Assembly: GCF_045038405.1 (NCBI RefSeq)
Contig: NZ_CP173660.1
Coordinates: 2,480,001 to 2,544,000 of the forward strand
DNA length: 64,000 nucleotides
Source: Sellimonas caecigallum
Lineage (GTDB): Bacteria > Bacillota > Clostridia > Lachnospirales > Lachnospiraceae
Reading direction: 5' to 3'
In this document: positions 16,457-25,458 of the stretch, one piece after another
How the letters are laid out: the number at the start of each line of letters is the position of its first letter
Position numbering within the stretch: position 1 is the first letter of the stretch
The notes under the pieces: generated by a model
What the model saw: only the letters and a program-made list of their open reading frames with translations
Told to the model about the DNA's origin: nothing
The model's database searches: none
Position numbers and translations under genes: made by a program

Positions 16457-16852
16457 ATGTATACAGAATTTGATACAGCATATGGTTTGTTTGAAGGCAT
16501 GTTTGCTATTGTTTTTATTCTGGTGATTGGATCATTTGTTGTCATGGCAGTAAAAGGACTCGGCACCTGGAATAAAAATAACAACTCTCCCAGACTGACA
16601 GTGTCGGCTGTGGTGGTCGCAAAACGCTCTGATGTGTCTTATCATCACCATGCAAATGTGAACCATACCGCTCATGTTGCTTCCAACACGATCTATTATG
16701 TCACTTTTCAAGTGGAGAGTGGAGACAGAATGGAGTTTTCGGTCAGCGGAACCGAATATGGAATGCTGGTGGAAGGGGATAAGGGAAAGCTTTCTTTTCA
16801 GGGAACAAGGTACCTGTCCTTTCAAAGAGAAGGAGAGAAGGAAGAAGAATGA
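16457..16852 (+). CDS. DUF2500-like membrane protein
   Basis: A 131-residue protein with one N-terminal membrane helix (MFAIVFILVIGSFVVMAV) and an exported beta-rich domain. The domain has a His-rich loop (SYHHHANVNHTAHVA) followed by YYVTFQVESGDRMEFSVSG, YGMLVEGDKGKLSFQGTRYLSF. This is the DUF2500 layout. Function unknown. It starts 12 bases after GAGGG and its stop overlaps the next start by 4 bases. Confidence 0.75.
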   Translation: MYTEFDTAYGLFEGMFAIVFILVIGSFVVMAVKGLGTWNKNNNSPRLTVSAVVVAKRSDVSYHHHANVNHTAHVASNTIYYVTFQVESGDRMEFSVSGTEYGMLVEGDKGKLSFQGTRYLSFQREGEKEEE

Positions 16853-17769
16853 AGACAAATTTAATGATTGTGGAAGGCCTTTCGGAAAGTGAGAAGAGCA
16901 TGACTGCAGCCATGATTGCGGAAGAATTGAAGAAAAAAGGAAAGTCTGTTATTTGCGTTGATAACGGTGTCCAGAATCATTCATCGGACAATACAGACTA
17001 TGACTTTTCAGATTTTGAAGCAGAATGGAAGAAAGTTCTTGAGCGATGGAGATCATTTGTGACGAAAGCAGATAAAGATACAATTTATGTCCTTTGTTGC
17101 GGCTTCTTTTGGAATGCTCTGTGCGAAGTAAAGAAACGGTTTGATGAGGACGTAGAAGAATCTAAAGTATACATTGCAGAAATAGCAGAAATCATAAAAC
17201 CTTTGAAGCCGATTCTTATCTACATCGACAAAGCAAATGTTAAAGCTGCAAAAGGTAGCATGTTTGATTATGAAGACTCAATGCAATCTTTAGTAGAAAG
17301 ACGGGCACGGGAGTTACAAATATTGCGGGAATTGGAGTTTGATTACTATACGATAAGTCAGGACATCTGTGTGGAGGAGTTTGCGCAGCTTTGTATTTCT
17401 GCCGGATGGAATACTCCTTCCATAGAACAGATGCAGACAGCCATAGAAAATAGTACCCAGTCCTTTGTTATTCGCCATAAAGGCAGGGCAATCGCAATGA
17501 TTCATTGGCTCGGGGACTATGGTATGCACTGGTTCATGAAGGAGTTTGTCGTTCACAAAGATTACCAGGGGAAGATGATCGGAACATTTCTGTATCGTTA
17601 CTCTGAAAACTTTATTAAAAGTACCATGAAACCAGGATGGAAAGCATGTATTGATCTACGATCCGCACAAGGGAAAGAGCCGTTTTATCAGAAACTAGGA
17701 TTCCAGCTTTTGACAGAGCAGGAGTCGGGAAGTGGAATGGAAAAAATGATCGAGCGGACAGTCGAATAA
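16849..17769 (+). CDS. degenerate P-loop domain fused to a GNAT acetyltransferase
   Basis: A 306-residue protein. The first 190 residues look like a thymidylate-kinase-type P-loop NTPase (MIVEGLSESEKSMTAAMIAEEL, DTIYVLCCGFFWNAL), but the Walker A reads GLSESEKS in place of GxxGxGKS/T. Both glycines inside the loop are glutamates, so ATP binding is doubtful. Residues about 190-306 are a GNAT domain (IAMIHWLGDYGMHWFMKEFVVHKDYQGKMIGTFLYRY, then YQKLGF). The acetyl-CoA loop is QGKMIG. It overlaps the DUF2500 gene by 4 bases. The acetyltransferase is probably the working part. Confidence 0.75.
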   Translation: MKTNLMIVEGLSESEKSMTAAMIAEELKKKGKSVICVDNGVQNHSSDNTDYDFSDFEAEWKKVLERWRSFVTKADKDTIYVLCCGFFWNALCEVKKRFDEDVEESKVYIAEIAEIIKPLKPILIYIDKANVKAAKGSMFDYEDSMQSLVERRARELQILRELEFDYYTISQDICVEEFAQLCISAGWNTPSIEQMQTAIENSTQSFVIRHKGRAIAMIHWLGDYGMHWFMKEFVVHKDYQGKMIGTFLYRYSENFIKSTMKPGWKACIDLRSAQGKEPFYQKLGFQLLTEQESGSGMEKMIERTVE

Positions 17770-17815
17770 CAAAAAACAGAAAATACGGATCTTTGTTCCA
17801 GACAGGAGGAAAATT

Positions 17816-17977
17816 GTGAAGAAAAAATCCGATGATAATAAAGAGAATAATAAACTCGCCATTGGACTTTGTCTTGGACTTTCATTTGGCCTGTTATTCG
17901 ACAATCTGGCATTAGGATTATGCCTAGGTGTAGCGTTTGGATGTATGCCGGATTTCAAAGGAAAAGGGAAGAAATAG
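17816..17977 (+). CDS. small glycine-zipper membrane protein, 53 residues
   Basis: A GTG start 7 bases after AGGAGGA. The N-terminus is charged (KKKSDDNKEN) and is followed by two short glycine-rich hydrophobic segments (LAIGLCLGLSFGLLF, LALGLCLGVAFGCM). This pattern is common in small Firmicutes membrane proteins of unknown role. The good ribosome site makes it a real gene. Confidence 0.65.
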   Translation: MKKKSDDNKENNKLAIGLCLGLSFGLLFDNLALGLCLGVAFGCMPDFKGKGKK

Positions 17978-18002
17978 ATGAACTGAAAGGCGGATTATTA
18001 TC

Positions 18003-18572
18003 ATGCATGGAATGATTATTCTTGGCCCGGCAGGATCGGGAAAAACGACGTTGGGCAAGTATGTTGCCGACAAAATGGAGATTGCTTTTCTGGATATTGA
18101 TGAATATATCTGGCGGAATGATACAGAAAAGCCATATTCGGTTATGTTTTCAAAAGAGGAAAAAATCAGTAATCTTATGGGAGCGGTACAGAAAGCGGAG
18201 GAATTTGTTATGGCAGGTTCCATGAACAGTTTTCATGAGTACTTCGACCCTATGTTTCGGCTGGCAGTTTATCTGACCGCAGATGCAAAAGTCCGTGTAA
18301 CCCGTATCCATGAGAGAGAACAAGAAGAGTTTGGTGACCGTATTCTGCCTGGCGGAGATATGTACGAGGAACATCAGCAGTTCTTAAATGATGCGGCAAA
18401 TTATGATGGGGATGCGTCAGCTTGTAACAAAAGCCAGCATGAGTTGTGGCTGAACCAGATAGGATGCCCGGTGCTGAAACTCGATGGGGGCGATTCACTG
18501 GAAAAGAATGCAAAAGTAATTATAGAAACATATCGGCGTCTGTCTTCGGAGAAAAAAGAGCGCTCGTCATGA
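18003..18572 (+). CDS. P-loop kinase-like protein (AAA_33/shikimate-kinase-like)
   Basis: A 189-residue protein with an intact Walker A (LGPAGSGKTTLGKYVA) and FLDIDEYIW, where shikimate-kinase-like enzymes bind substrate. A VRVTRIHEREQEEFGDRI lid segment follows. It likely phosphorylates a small molecule. Start at ATG 18003; the C-terminus is lysine-rich. Confidence 0.75.
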   Translation: MHGMIILGPAGSGKTTLGKYVADKMEIAFLDIDEYIWRNDTEKPYSVMFSKEEKISNLMGAVQKAEEFVMAGSMNSFHEYFDPMFRLAVYLTADAKVRVTRIHEREQEEFGDRILPGGDMYEEHQQFLNDAANYDGDASACNKSQHELWLNQIGCPVLKLDGGDSLEKNAKVIIETYRRLSSEKKERSS

Positions 18573-18618
18573 TTTTAAAGAGGATAGATCAGATTCAGAA
18601 CATGGGAGGAAGAAAGTG

Positions 18619-19080
18619 ATGCAGATCAGAATTGCAAATGAAAAGGATGTGGAGCAGTTAAGGAAGCTATAACTGGAATTAGAGACCGACGGTGTAAAAT
18701 ATCAGCCAGAGCATTTTGTTGTGGGTTATCGGAGCGACGAATTTTTTCAGGGAATCTTTGAGAGTGAGAAGCAGGATATTCTTGTGGCAGAAGAAGCAGG
18801 AAAAGTGCTTGGATTTTCTCATCTCATGATTCTGAAACAAAAAGAGGTAGCGTGTTTGAAACCACAGACCGCCGTATACATACAGGACTTGGATGTGCTG
18901 GAGAGTGAAAGAAATAAAGGGATCGGAACGCTTCTCATGAATGCAAGTAAGGAATATGGGAAAAAACATGGAGCAGATTTTATCAGAACGCAGGTTTTCC
19001 CGCAAAATACTGATGGCATGAGATTTTATGAAAGAAACGGTTTTTGTGAAATGATGAAAACGATCGAGTGCCAGTTTTGA
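18619..19080 (+). pseudogene. GNAT acetyltransferase with an in-frame stop codon
   Basis: From ATG 18619 (after GGGAGGAAG) the frame reads MQIRIANEKDVEQLRKL, then TAA at 18670-18672, then LELETDGVKYQPEHFVVGY and an otherwise intact GNAT domain. The acetyl-CoA loop is ERNKGIGTLLM and the C-terminal helix motif is FYERNGFCEM. A single CAA to TAA change explains the stop. A restart at GTG 18721 would lose the first strand and helix. Confidence 0.85.
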
Positions 19081-19149
19081 TGACCCTTTATTACAACTAT
19101 CATTTTAATAACAACTGTGATCGATCTGAGCATAGATATATGAAAAATA

Positions 19150-19641
19150 GTGGCAGCTGGGAATGCCAACAGGCAGCTTACAGAAGGGGATGTAAAATGG
19201 AAAGAGAGTTTTTCCTGATTTATTTGTGCCAGCGGAACATTCAGTTTGGAGGAGATTGAAAACCGCTTGAAAATCGAAATCGACCGCAACAACAAATACC
19301 ATATTCAATATTGGCCGATCTTTGAGCTTCGATTAAAGAAATTCATTGGTTGTTGTGGACTAAGGCCTTACAAAGAAAATAAATATGAAATAGGCTTTCA
19401 TTTACGTCCGAAGTTTTGGGGACAGGGATATGCAGTGGAAGCGGCAAAAGCCGTTATTGACTATGCATTTAAAATTCTGCAGGCAGAAGCATTGTTTGCG
19501 GGCCACAATCCCAACAATACGGCTTCTAAAAAGGTTTTGAGCAAATTGGGATTTCAATATATCGGAGATGAATTTTATGCACCAACAGGTCTGTACCACC
19601 CATCATATGAATTGAAGAGAAAAGTGCAAAGTACTCGGTAA
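19150..19641 (+). pseudogene. RimJ/RimL-type acetyltransferase remnant
   Basis: The last 130 residues are a good Acetyltransf_3 domain (ENRLKIEIDRNNKYHIQYW, FIGCCGLRPYKENKYEIGFHLRP, FWGQGYAVEAAKAVIDYAF, NPNNTASKKVLSKLGF) in the frame 19246-19641. Upstream, family-like pieces appear in other frames: LQKG, then DVKWKESF, then FPDLFVPAEHS. Several indels have broken the N-terminal 40 residues. The only start in the main frame is a TTG at 19246. Confidence 0.75.
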
Positions 19642-19800
19642 GATGGAGCCGCTTCCGCATTTTTACGGTTTATTCCTGCAATCAATGATGTATAAACAAT
19701 AAAACTCAAAAAACATTAAGAATTCCATAAAGACGCTTAAAGAATTTTCTTTTATCCTTTTATAAAAAAAATAGAAAGGAAAATTTGAAGGTTAAAATTT

Positions 19801-20223
19801 ATGGATAGACAAAAAAGTATAAGAATAATTGCTATCATTATATTTTTGACGGTAATTGCAATGGTATTTTTTCTCTTGATGAATAAAGAAACATATTCAT
19901 TAAACCTTCCGAAAACAGAAGAGGTAACACGCATAATGATCAGCACTGATACTGTGAAGAAAGAAGTCACAAGTATCGAGGAGATCAAGGATATTATTTA
20001 TGTCTTGGAGGGCAACGAGAGAACAACAAAGAAGGAAAGTATAAATGATTCTCCTGTAAATGCAGAAACTCCAATAAAGATAGAGTTTCATTTTCAGCAA
20101 AATGGAGGATCGATTTTATATATTTATACACAAAGAAATCAATATTATTTAGAACAACCATATAATGGGGTTTATCGAATCAGCGGAGATGAATATAATT
20201 CCATAGCAAAATATGTTTTATAA
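19801..20223 (+). CDS. membrane-anchored protein, DUF5301-like
   Basis: A 140-residue protein with one N-terminal helix (IIAIIIFLTVIAMVFFLLM) and an exported domain of about 110 residues. The domain opens ITRIMISTDTV-like and has SIEEIKDIIYVLEG and a C-terminal YRISGDEYNSIAKYV. This resembles DUF5301 as I recall it. Function unknown. The upstream region 19642-19800 has no gene. Confidence 0.55.
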   Translation: MDRQKSIRIIAIIIFLTVIAMVFFLLMNKETYSLNLPKTEEVTRIMISTDTVKKEVTSIEEIKDIIYVLEGNERTTKKESINDSPVNAETPIKIEFHFQQNGGSILYIYTQRNQYYLEQPYNGVYRISGDEYNSIAKYVL

Positions 20224-20263
20224 TCACAGCTTACAATTGAATGGTACAGGAGGAACCAAATCG

Positions 20264-20941
20264 ATGAACAAAGAGACATATTGTTTACTTGAAAAATTTA
20301 TGATCTGTTGTATAGAAGATGCTGCTCATGATAAAGAGCATATATATCGTGTGTTGTATAATGCGTTAGAAATTGCAAAGGAAGAGAATAATGTAAATTA
20401 TGATGTCTTGATTGCAGCATGTTTATTACATGATATTGGGAGAAAAGAAGAATCGGAAAACCCTTCTTTGTGCCATGCGATTGTAGGAGGAGAAAAATCT
20501 TACAAATTTCTTTTGAGTCACGGGTTTGAGAAAGAGTATGCAGAACAAGTGAAACATTGCATTCACACACACAGCTATAGAAAAAGCAATCCTCCTGTAA
20601 GTTTAGAAGCAAAAATCCTATTTGATGCAGATAAATTAGATGTAACAGGAGCAATAGGGATTGCAAGAACATTACTTTACAAAGGCAGTGTTTCAGAACC
20701 ATTGTATTCTGTGTTGCCAGATGGAATGATTTCGAATGGCGAAAACGATATTCTGCCATCTTTTTTTCAAGAGTATAAGCTTAAATTGGAGAATTTGTGC
20801 TCCGTTTTTTATACTGAAAAAGCAAGAGAGCTTGCAAAAGAAAGGCAACATATTGCCAGAGAATTTTATAATAGTCTGTATCAAGAGGCAAATTTATCGT
20901 ATCAAAATGGGAAAAAGGAATTGGATAAAATTATTCGATAG
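20264..20941 (+). CDS. HD-domain metal-dependent phosphohydrolase (second copy of the family)
   Basis: A 225-residue HD protein. The ligands are H in AAHDKEHIYRVLYNA, HD in ACLLHDIGRKEES, H in VKHCIHTHSYRKS and D in FDADKLDVTGAIGIARTLL. It resembles the HD gene at 15778 in domain order. ATG 20264 follows AGGAGG by 8 bases; the upstream TTG frame overlaps the previous gene. Substrate unknown, probably a nucleotide. Confidence 0.85.
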   Translation: MNKETYCLLEKFMICCIEDAAHDKEHIYRVLYNALEIAKEENNVNYDVLIAACLLHDIGRKEESENPSLCHAIVGGEKSYKFLLSHGFEKEYAEQVKHCIHTHSYRKSNPPVSLEAKILFDADKLDVTGAIGIARTLLYKGSVSEPLYSVLPDGMISNGENDILPSFFQEYKLKLENLCSVFYTEKARELAKERQHIAREFYNSLYQEANLSYQNGKKELDKIIR

Positions 20942-20958
20942 CATAGGAGGAAACTGAT

Positions 20959-21597
20959 ATGCAGAAAAGAAAATTTGATCTGCCGGACATGTATCTGGAA
21001 CTAGCTGAGGGCACGGCAGAATGGTATATGGGAACTCATTTTTTCGAAGAGGCCTGTGATCTTTATGATGCAGAAGAAATCGTAAAGCAGGGCAAAAAAT
21101 TTGCTGGGAATCAGATTTACTTTATTCATTATCCGGATGGAAGTGTATATAAACCATTTGAAGGAAGAGAAAATGTTTATTACGAACGACCAGTGTGGGA
21201 TAAAGACTGTTTCGGAATACTTTCCGTTGACTTTTCAGAGGGCAGGATTGATATTTACACGTACTGTCCGGGGAATGCGGCTGAAATTTTAGCAACACTG
21301 CCTCTTACGTCTGTAAAAGACTGTTACAATCTGAAAGTAGAGATGTCCCCGTGGACACTTGGAAGGCAAGCAGACAGTGAATACGAGATAATCTGGCCGC
21401 TGAAAAAAATATTTCCTATCAGGGATAACGAAAGCATGATCTGCCGGGATGGCGATGTCCTGTATTTTTCCAGATGGACAGAAGAACCTTACTATCAGGA
21501 GTATGTAGTGACAGTTGACATAAATACAGGAAAGGAATTAAACGTGGAGAAGGGAAGTCTCTATCTGATGCCGGATGGAACATTGTGGAATGTATAG
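20959..21597 (+). CDS. unknown soluble protein
   Basis: A 212-residue protein starting MQKRKFDLPDMYLELAEGTAEWYMG after an AGGAGG site, 17 bases behind the HD hydrolase. It is rich in aromatic residues and beta strands (SVDFSEGRIDIYTYCPGNAAEIL, VVTVDINTGKEL) and has no membrane segment. The last part resembles a repeated beta-propeller-like strand. I do not recognise it. Confidence 0.55.
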   Translation: MQKRKFDLPDMYLELAEGTAEWYMGTHFFEEACDLYDAEEIVKQGKKFAGNQIYFIHYPDGSVYKPFEGRENVYYERPVWDKDCFGILSVDFSEGRIDIYTYCPGNAAEILATLPLTSVKDCYNLKVEMSPWTLGRQADSEYEIIWPLKKIFPIRDNESMICRDGDVLYFSRWTEEPYYQEYVVTVDINTGKELNVEKGSLYLMPDGTLWNV

Positions 21598-21665
21598 TTA
21601 TTTCAGATTTCAATTCTTGGGAAACAAGCGTAGCTGTTACAATATTAGAGGGGAGATATATTAAA

Positions 21666-22196
21666 ATGAGAAGAATCTGTTTATTTATTGCCATGAGTCT
21701 TGACGGCTATATTGCGGACAGTGATGGCGGTGTTTCGTGGCTGGAAGGACAAAGGAGCGACAGTGAAAATATCGATGTCTATTCTGAGTTTGTAAAAGAT
21801 ATCGATACCATTTTGATGGGTTGGAATACCTATCATCAAGTTGCCACTGAACTTTCGCCGAAAGAGTGGGTATATCGTGATTTTACCACGTATGTCATTA
21901 CGCACAGAGAGCACTGTTCTTCTGAAAAGATCCGATTTACAAAAGAAAATCCCATAAAGCTGATAAAAAAATTGAAAGAAGAGGATGGAAAAGATATTTG
22001 GATTTGCGGCGGTGCTAAGCTTGTTCAGCAGATCATAAATGAGAATCTTATTGACTACTACTATATTACGATTATCCCTACACTTCTGGGATCTGGCATA
22101 CGTCTTTTTGAAAACGGGACAACAGAGATTAAGTTGAAATTACTTTATACACAGGCATATAACGGCATGACAGATCTGGTCTATGTACGCAGATAA
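21666..22196 (+). CDS. dihydrofolate reductase-like / RibD C-terminal domain reductase
   Basis: A 176-residue protein with the RibD_C fold: RRICLFIAMSLDGYIADSDGGVSWL, DTILMGWNTYH, DIWICGGAKLVQQIINENLIDYYYITIIPTLLGSGIRLF. This family reduces pterin- or pyrimidine-like substrates with NADPH; many stand-alone members are unassigned. ATG 21666 follows GAGGGGAG. Confidence 0.85.
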   Translation: MRRICLFIAMSLDGYIADSDGGVSWLEGQRSDSENIDVYSEFVKDIDTILMGWNTYHQVATELSPKEWVYRDFTTYVITHREHCSSEKIRFTKENPIKLIKKLKEEDGKDIWICGGAKLVQQIINENLIDYYYITIIPTLLGSGIRLFENGTTEIKLKLLYTQAYNGMTDLVYVRR

Positions 22197-22234
22197 ATCC
22201 AACAGACATATTGCCGAATCTGAAGGGAGAGAAT

Positions 22235-22739
22235 ATGAACATGAAAACAATCCGGGAAGAATCTGCAGATAAACAGATTCTTCCTGGATCTTTTTATTTT
22301 GGAAGCATCATATAAAGACTATAGCAGTGGAAACTATACCTTGGCCGGAGGTGTCGTGGATCCTCTGCCAGATGATGCTCCTTTCTTTGTCAAGGATTAT
22401 CATGATTATTATAAAACGAAACGAGGGTATCACGCACGTTCTTTGAATTCCAATGGAGGATGGAATGTGATTGGATGTATGTCTTTTATGAACCAGCCAA
22501 TTTTGCAGTACAGTAACGAGATTCGTAGTGCAGTACTTATTGTGCACGGAGAAAAGGCACATTCCTGTTACTTTAGCCGGGACGCCTACGCGAAGATGAT
22601 AAACGGCAATCCTTGTGTGGATAACAAAGAACTGCTTATTATCCCAGATGCAGTACACACCGATCTGTATGACGGCGGAAAAAAGAATGCGATTCCATTT
22701 GATAAACTGGACATCTTTTTTACAGAAAACTTGAAGTAG
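22235..22739 (+). pseudogene. alpha/beta hydrolase, N-terminal two thirds missing
   Basis: From about 22299 the frame gives the C-terminal part of a YcjY-like alpha/beta hydrolase: HDYYKTKRGYHARSLNSNGGWN, SFMNQPILQY, AVLIVHGEKAHSCYFSRDAY and PDAVHTDLYD with the catalytic histidine. The core with the GxSxG nucleophile, normally about 180 residues upstream, is absent. A short in-frame start at 22235 (MNMKTIREESADKQILPG) ends at 22317 in a different frame. A large internal deletion is the simplest explanation. Confidence 0.7.
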
Positions 22740-22791
22740 GTAAAAAACATGTCTATAATATAGATACTTGATACCTATTGGAGGGATATGT

Positions 22792-23658
22792 GTGAAAAAA
22801 GGGGATAAAGTGGCGATCGTAGGATGCTCCAATGGTCAATCCGTTTCTTACAAAGAGAAACTGATCCGATTGGACAAAACGATCCGTCAAATTGGTCTTA
22901 TACCGGTCTGGGGGGATTACATCTATGAGAAGGAGTCTGTATTCAGCGGGTCGGCAAATGAGCGGGCGGACAGTCTGATGAAGTTTTTCAGAGATGATGA
23001 AATCAAAGCAGTTTTTGATATTTCAGGCGGAGATATTGCCAACGAAATACTGCCTTACCTGGAATATGACGAGATCGCCCAAAGCGAGAAAGTTTTTTGG
23101 GGATACAGTGATCTTACGACCGTCATAAATGCTATTTTTGCAAAGAGCGGGAAAAAATCGGTTCTTTATCAGATACGGAATCTGATCTACGACGATGCAC
23201 AAAATCAGATACAGAATTTTACCAACACGGTAATGAACGGAGCGTCAGATCTGTTTGATTTTTCTTACTCTCTGATACAGGGAAAGGAACTAAAGGGGAT
23301 TGTGGTCGGCGGAAATATACGATGCCTTTTAAAATTAGCAGGGACAAAGTACTGGCCAGATATGGACGGGAAAGTCTTGCTGCTTGAGGCATATGGAGGC
23401 GATGTCCCTAAAATGGTCACATACTTGAACCAGTTGAAGCAGATGGAGGTTTTCGAAAAGATTTCAGGCATTTTGCTCGGAACATTTACTTATATGGAAA
23501 AAGAGAAATGCAGACCTCAGATCATCGATCTCGTAAGAAAATATGCGGGTAATGAGATCGCAATTGCGTATACTTCCGAAATCGGACATGGCACAAATTC
23601 CAAGGGTATTATCATCGGGGAAGAGATATCGAAAAAAGGGGCAGGATACCGGAAATGA
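22792..23658 (+). CDS. S66-family peptidase (LD-carboxypeptidase-like)
   Basis: A 288-residue peptidase_S66 protein. It starts VKKGDKVAIVGCSNGQ, has AVFDISGGDIANEILPYLEY, then WGYSDLTTV with the nucleophile serine, and VVGGNIRCLLKLAGTKYWPDMDGKVLLLE with the catalytic glutamate and IGHGTNSKGI with the histidine. Members cleave murein LD-peptides, or as MccF-type enzymes break down microcin C. The GTG start at 22792 follows GGAGGG. The gene ends at a strong terminator. Confidence 0.88.
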   Translation: MKKGDKVAIVGCSNGQSVSYKEKLIRLDKTIRQIGLIPVWGDYIYEKESVFSGSANERADSLMKFFRDDEIKAVFDISGGDIANEILPYLEYDEIAQSEKVFWGYSDLTTVINAIFAKSGKKSVLYQIRNLIYDDAQNQIQNFTNTVMNGASDLFDFSYSLIQGKELKGIVVGGNIRCLLKLAGTKYWPDMDGKVLLLEAYGGDVPKMVTYLNQLKQMEVFEKISGILLGTFTYMEKEKCRPQIIDLVRKYAGNEIAIAYTSEIGHGTNSKGIIIGEEISKKGAGYRK

Positions 23659-23673
23659 TCCGGTGTCCTGCCT
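23639..23673. terminator. terminator between the S66 peptidase and P5C dehydrogenase genes
   Basis: GGCAGGATACCGG pairs with CCGGTGTCCTGCC (one G-T pair) around AAATGAT. It lies at the end of the S66 gene and before the convergent dehydrogenase. Confidence 0.7.
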
Positions 23674-23692
23674 TGTGTTATACATATCGAAA

Positions 23693-25243
23693 TCAATAGG
23701 TAAGATCCTCGCAGATTGACTTCAGATTCAGGAAGTTAGTAAGATAATCCCTTGTTCCGGTCTTGGCGTCTGTACCGGACATGTTAAAACCGCCGAATGG
23801 ATGCTGAAGCACGACTGCTCCGGTAGACTTTCTGTTGAAATAGAGGTTGCCCACATGGAATTCTTCTTTTGCTTTCTGGATGTGTGCTCTGTCTTCTGTA
23901 TAGACTGAGCCGGTCAGTCCGTATTCAGTGTTGTTTGCAATTTCCAGTGCCTCGTCAAATGATTCTGCCCGGATGACAGCGAGAACCGGCCCGAAAATTT
24001 CTTCTTTTGCAATGACGGCATTCTTTGCTACATCGCGGACAACCGTTGGTTCGATGTAAAATCCTTTGGAGTCATCAAAGCCGCCGCCGCAGACGATAGT
24101 CCCTTCGTTCCGCGCAATTTCAATATAGTGGGAAATACGGTCAAAAGCGCTCTTGTTGATGACCGGTCCCATTGGAAGATCCTCACGGCCGCTGCCTTGA
24201 TGAGCCTGAAGATCTTTTGCGCATGCAGCGATTTCTTCCACAAACGCGTCATAAACATCGCTTAACACAACTGCACGGGAGCACGCAGAGCATTTTTGTC
24301 CCTGGAAGGAAAATGCAGAATTTGCAATCCCGGCAGCAGCGCGTTTCAGATCTGCGGAAGAATCGACGATGATGGCATTTTTGCCGCCCATCTCAGCCAC
24401 TACACGTTTGATCCATTTCTGACCTTCGGAGACTTCAGAAGCCATACGGCTTATGCGAAGTCCTACTTCTTTGGATCCTGTGAAGTTGACAAAACGTGTC
24501 AGAGGATGTTTTACGATATAGTCTCCGATGACAGAACCGGAACCAGGGATAAAGTTGATCACTCCGGCAGGAAATCCAGCTTTTTCACAAAGTTCGATAA
24601 ATTTGTACGCTACGATTGGAGTGTCGGAAGATGGTTTGCAGACAATCGTATTGCCTGTGATGACTGCGGATACAACCATTCCGGCAAGAAGAGAGAGCGG
24701 GAAATTCCACGGCGGGACGGCGACACCGACACCGATCGGAATATATATACATTTTACAGCCTCATCTGTATCCATTAACTCCAGCCCTTTGTCAAGCTCA
24801 CGCATGTGCATGATATAGGAGTTGAAAAAATCAAGCGCTTCGCAGAGTTCTCCGTCTGCTTCGCCCCAATTCTTTCCGCTTTCCTCAATGCTCCATGCAT
24901 CGAGAAGGAAACGGTTTTGCTTCATCAGTTCAACCAGTCTGCGGACACAGCAGATGCGCTCTTCGACAGGAGTTGTGCGCCATGAAAGAAAAGCATTGTG
25001 TGCGGTGCGGATAGCCCGATCGGCAAGCTCCTGGCTGCAGGAACTGACTGCTCCAAGCTGTTCTTTTGTGGACGGGGAAAAAGAAAAGATTTTTTCTTCT
25101 GTCATGATTCGTTCTCCCCCGATGATCAGAGGATAATCGTTCCCTTTTTCTTTGTCTACCTGTTCAAATGCCTTCAGCATCGCTTCTTTGTTTTCCGGAA
25201 TTGTGAAATCCAATTCAGATGAGTTGTAGAACCCTTTTAACAT
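23693..25243 (-). CDS. pruA: L-glutamate gamma-semialdehyde (P5C) dehydrogenase
   Basis: A 516-residue aldehyde dehydrogenase of the RocA/PruA group. It has the long N-terminal arm (FTIPENKEAMLKAFEQVDKEKGNDYPLIIGGE), VPPWNFPLSLLAGM for NAD binding, RFVNFTGSKEVG, VVAEMGGKNAIIVD with the general-base glutamate, and FQGQKCSACSR with the catalytic cysteine. It oxidises glutamate semialdehyde, from proline or ornithine, to glutamate in the cytosol. No proline dehydrogenase is adjacent. Length and motifs are complete. Confidence 0.9.
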   Translation of the reverse strand: MLKGFYNSSELDFTIPENKEAMLKAFEQVDKEKGNDYPLIIGGERIMTEEKIFSFSPSTKEQLGAVSSCSQELADRAIRTAHNAFLSWRTTPVEERICCVRRLVELMKQNRFLLDAWSIEESGKNWGEADGELCEALDFFNSYIMHMRELDKGLELMDTDEAVKCIYIPIGVGVAVPPWNFPLSLLAGMVVSAVITGNTIVCKPSSDTPIVAYKFIELCEKAGFPAGVINFIPGSGSVIGDYIVKHPLTRFVNFTGSKEVGLRISRMASEVSEGQKWIKRVVAEMGGKNAIIVDSSADLKRAAAGIANSAFSFQGQKCSACSRAVVLSDVYDAFVEEIAACAKDLQAHQGSGREDLPMGPVINKSAFDRISHYIEIARNEGTIVCGGGFDDSKGFYIEPTVVRDVAKNAVIAKEEIFGPVLAVIRAESFDEALEIANNTEYGLTGSVYTEDRAHIQKAKEEFHVGNLYFNRKSTGAVVLQHPFGGFNMSGTDAKTGTRDYLTNFLNLKSICEDLTY

Positions 25244-25458
25244 GGTGCATACCTCCTACTATGTATATTTTTTCATTTCTTTCAATATATTATCATTTGG
25301 GTTTTCCTACGTCAATGGCTTGGTGGACGAAATAATTGTTAATTTATAAACAAATAAAAAAATAACAGACAATTTATATTCTTTTCTTGTTCTGTACGTT
25401 GGAATCAAAATCAGGTATAATGGTAAGAAAAGTATATCTAATATCAGGAGGCGGTATG

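Noticed and set aside
19068..19259. 63-residue ORF before the second acetyltransferase remnant
   Set aside because: It overlaps out-of-frame pieces of the acetyltransferase N-terminus; a by-product of the frameshifts.
23693..25243. Rightward ORFs within the P5C dehydrogenase gene
   Set aside because: Shadows of a complete, motif-rich aldehyde dehydrogenase on the minus strand.
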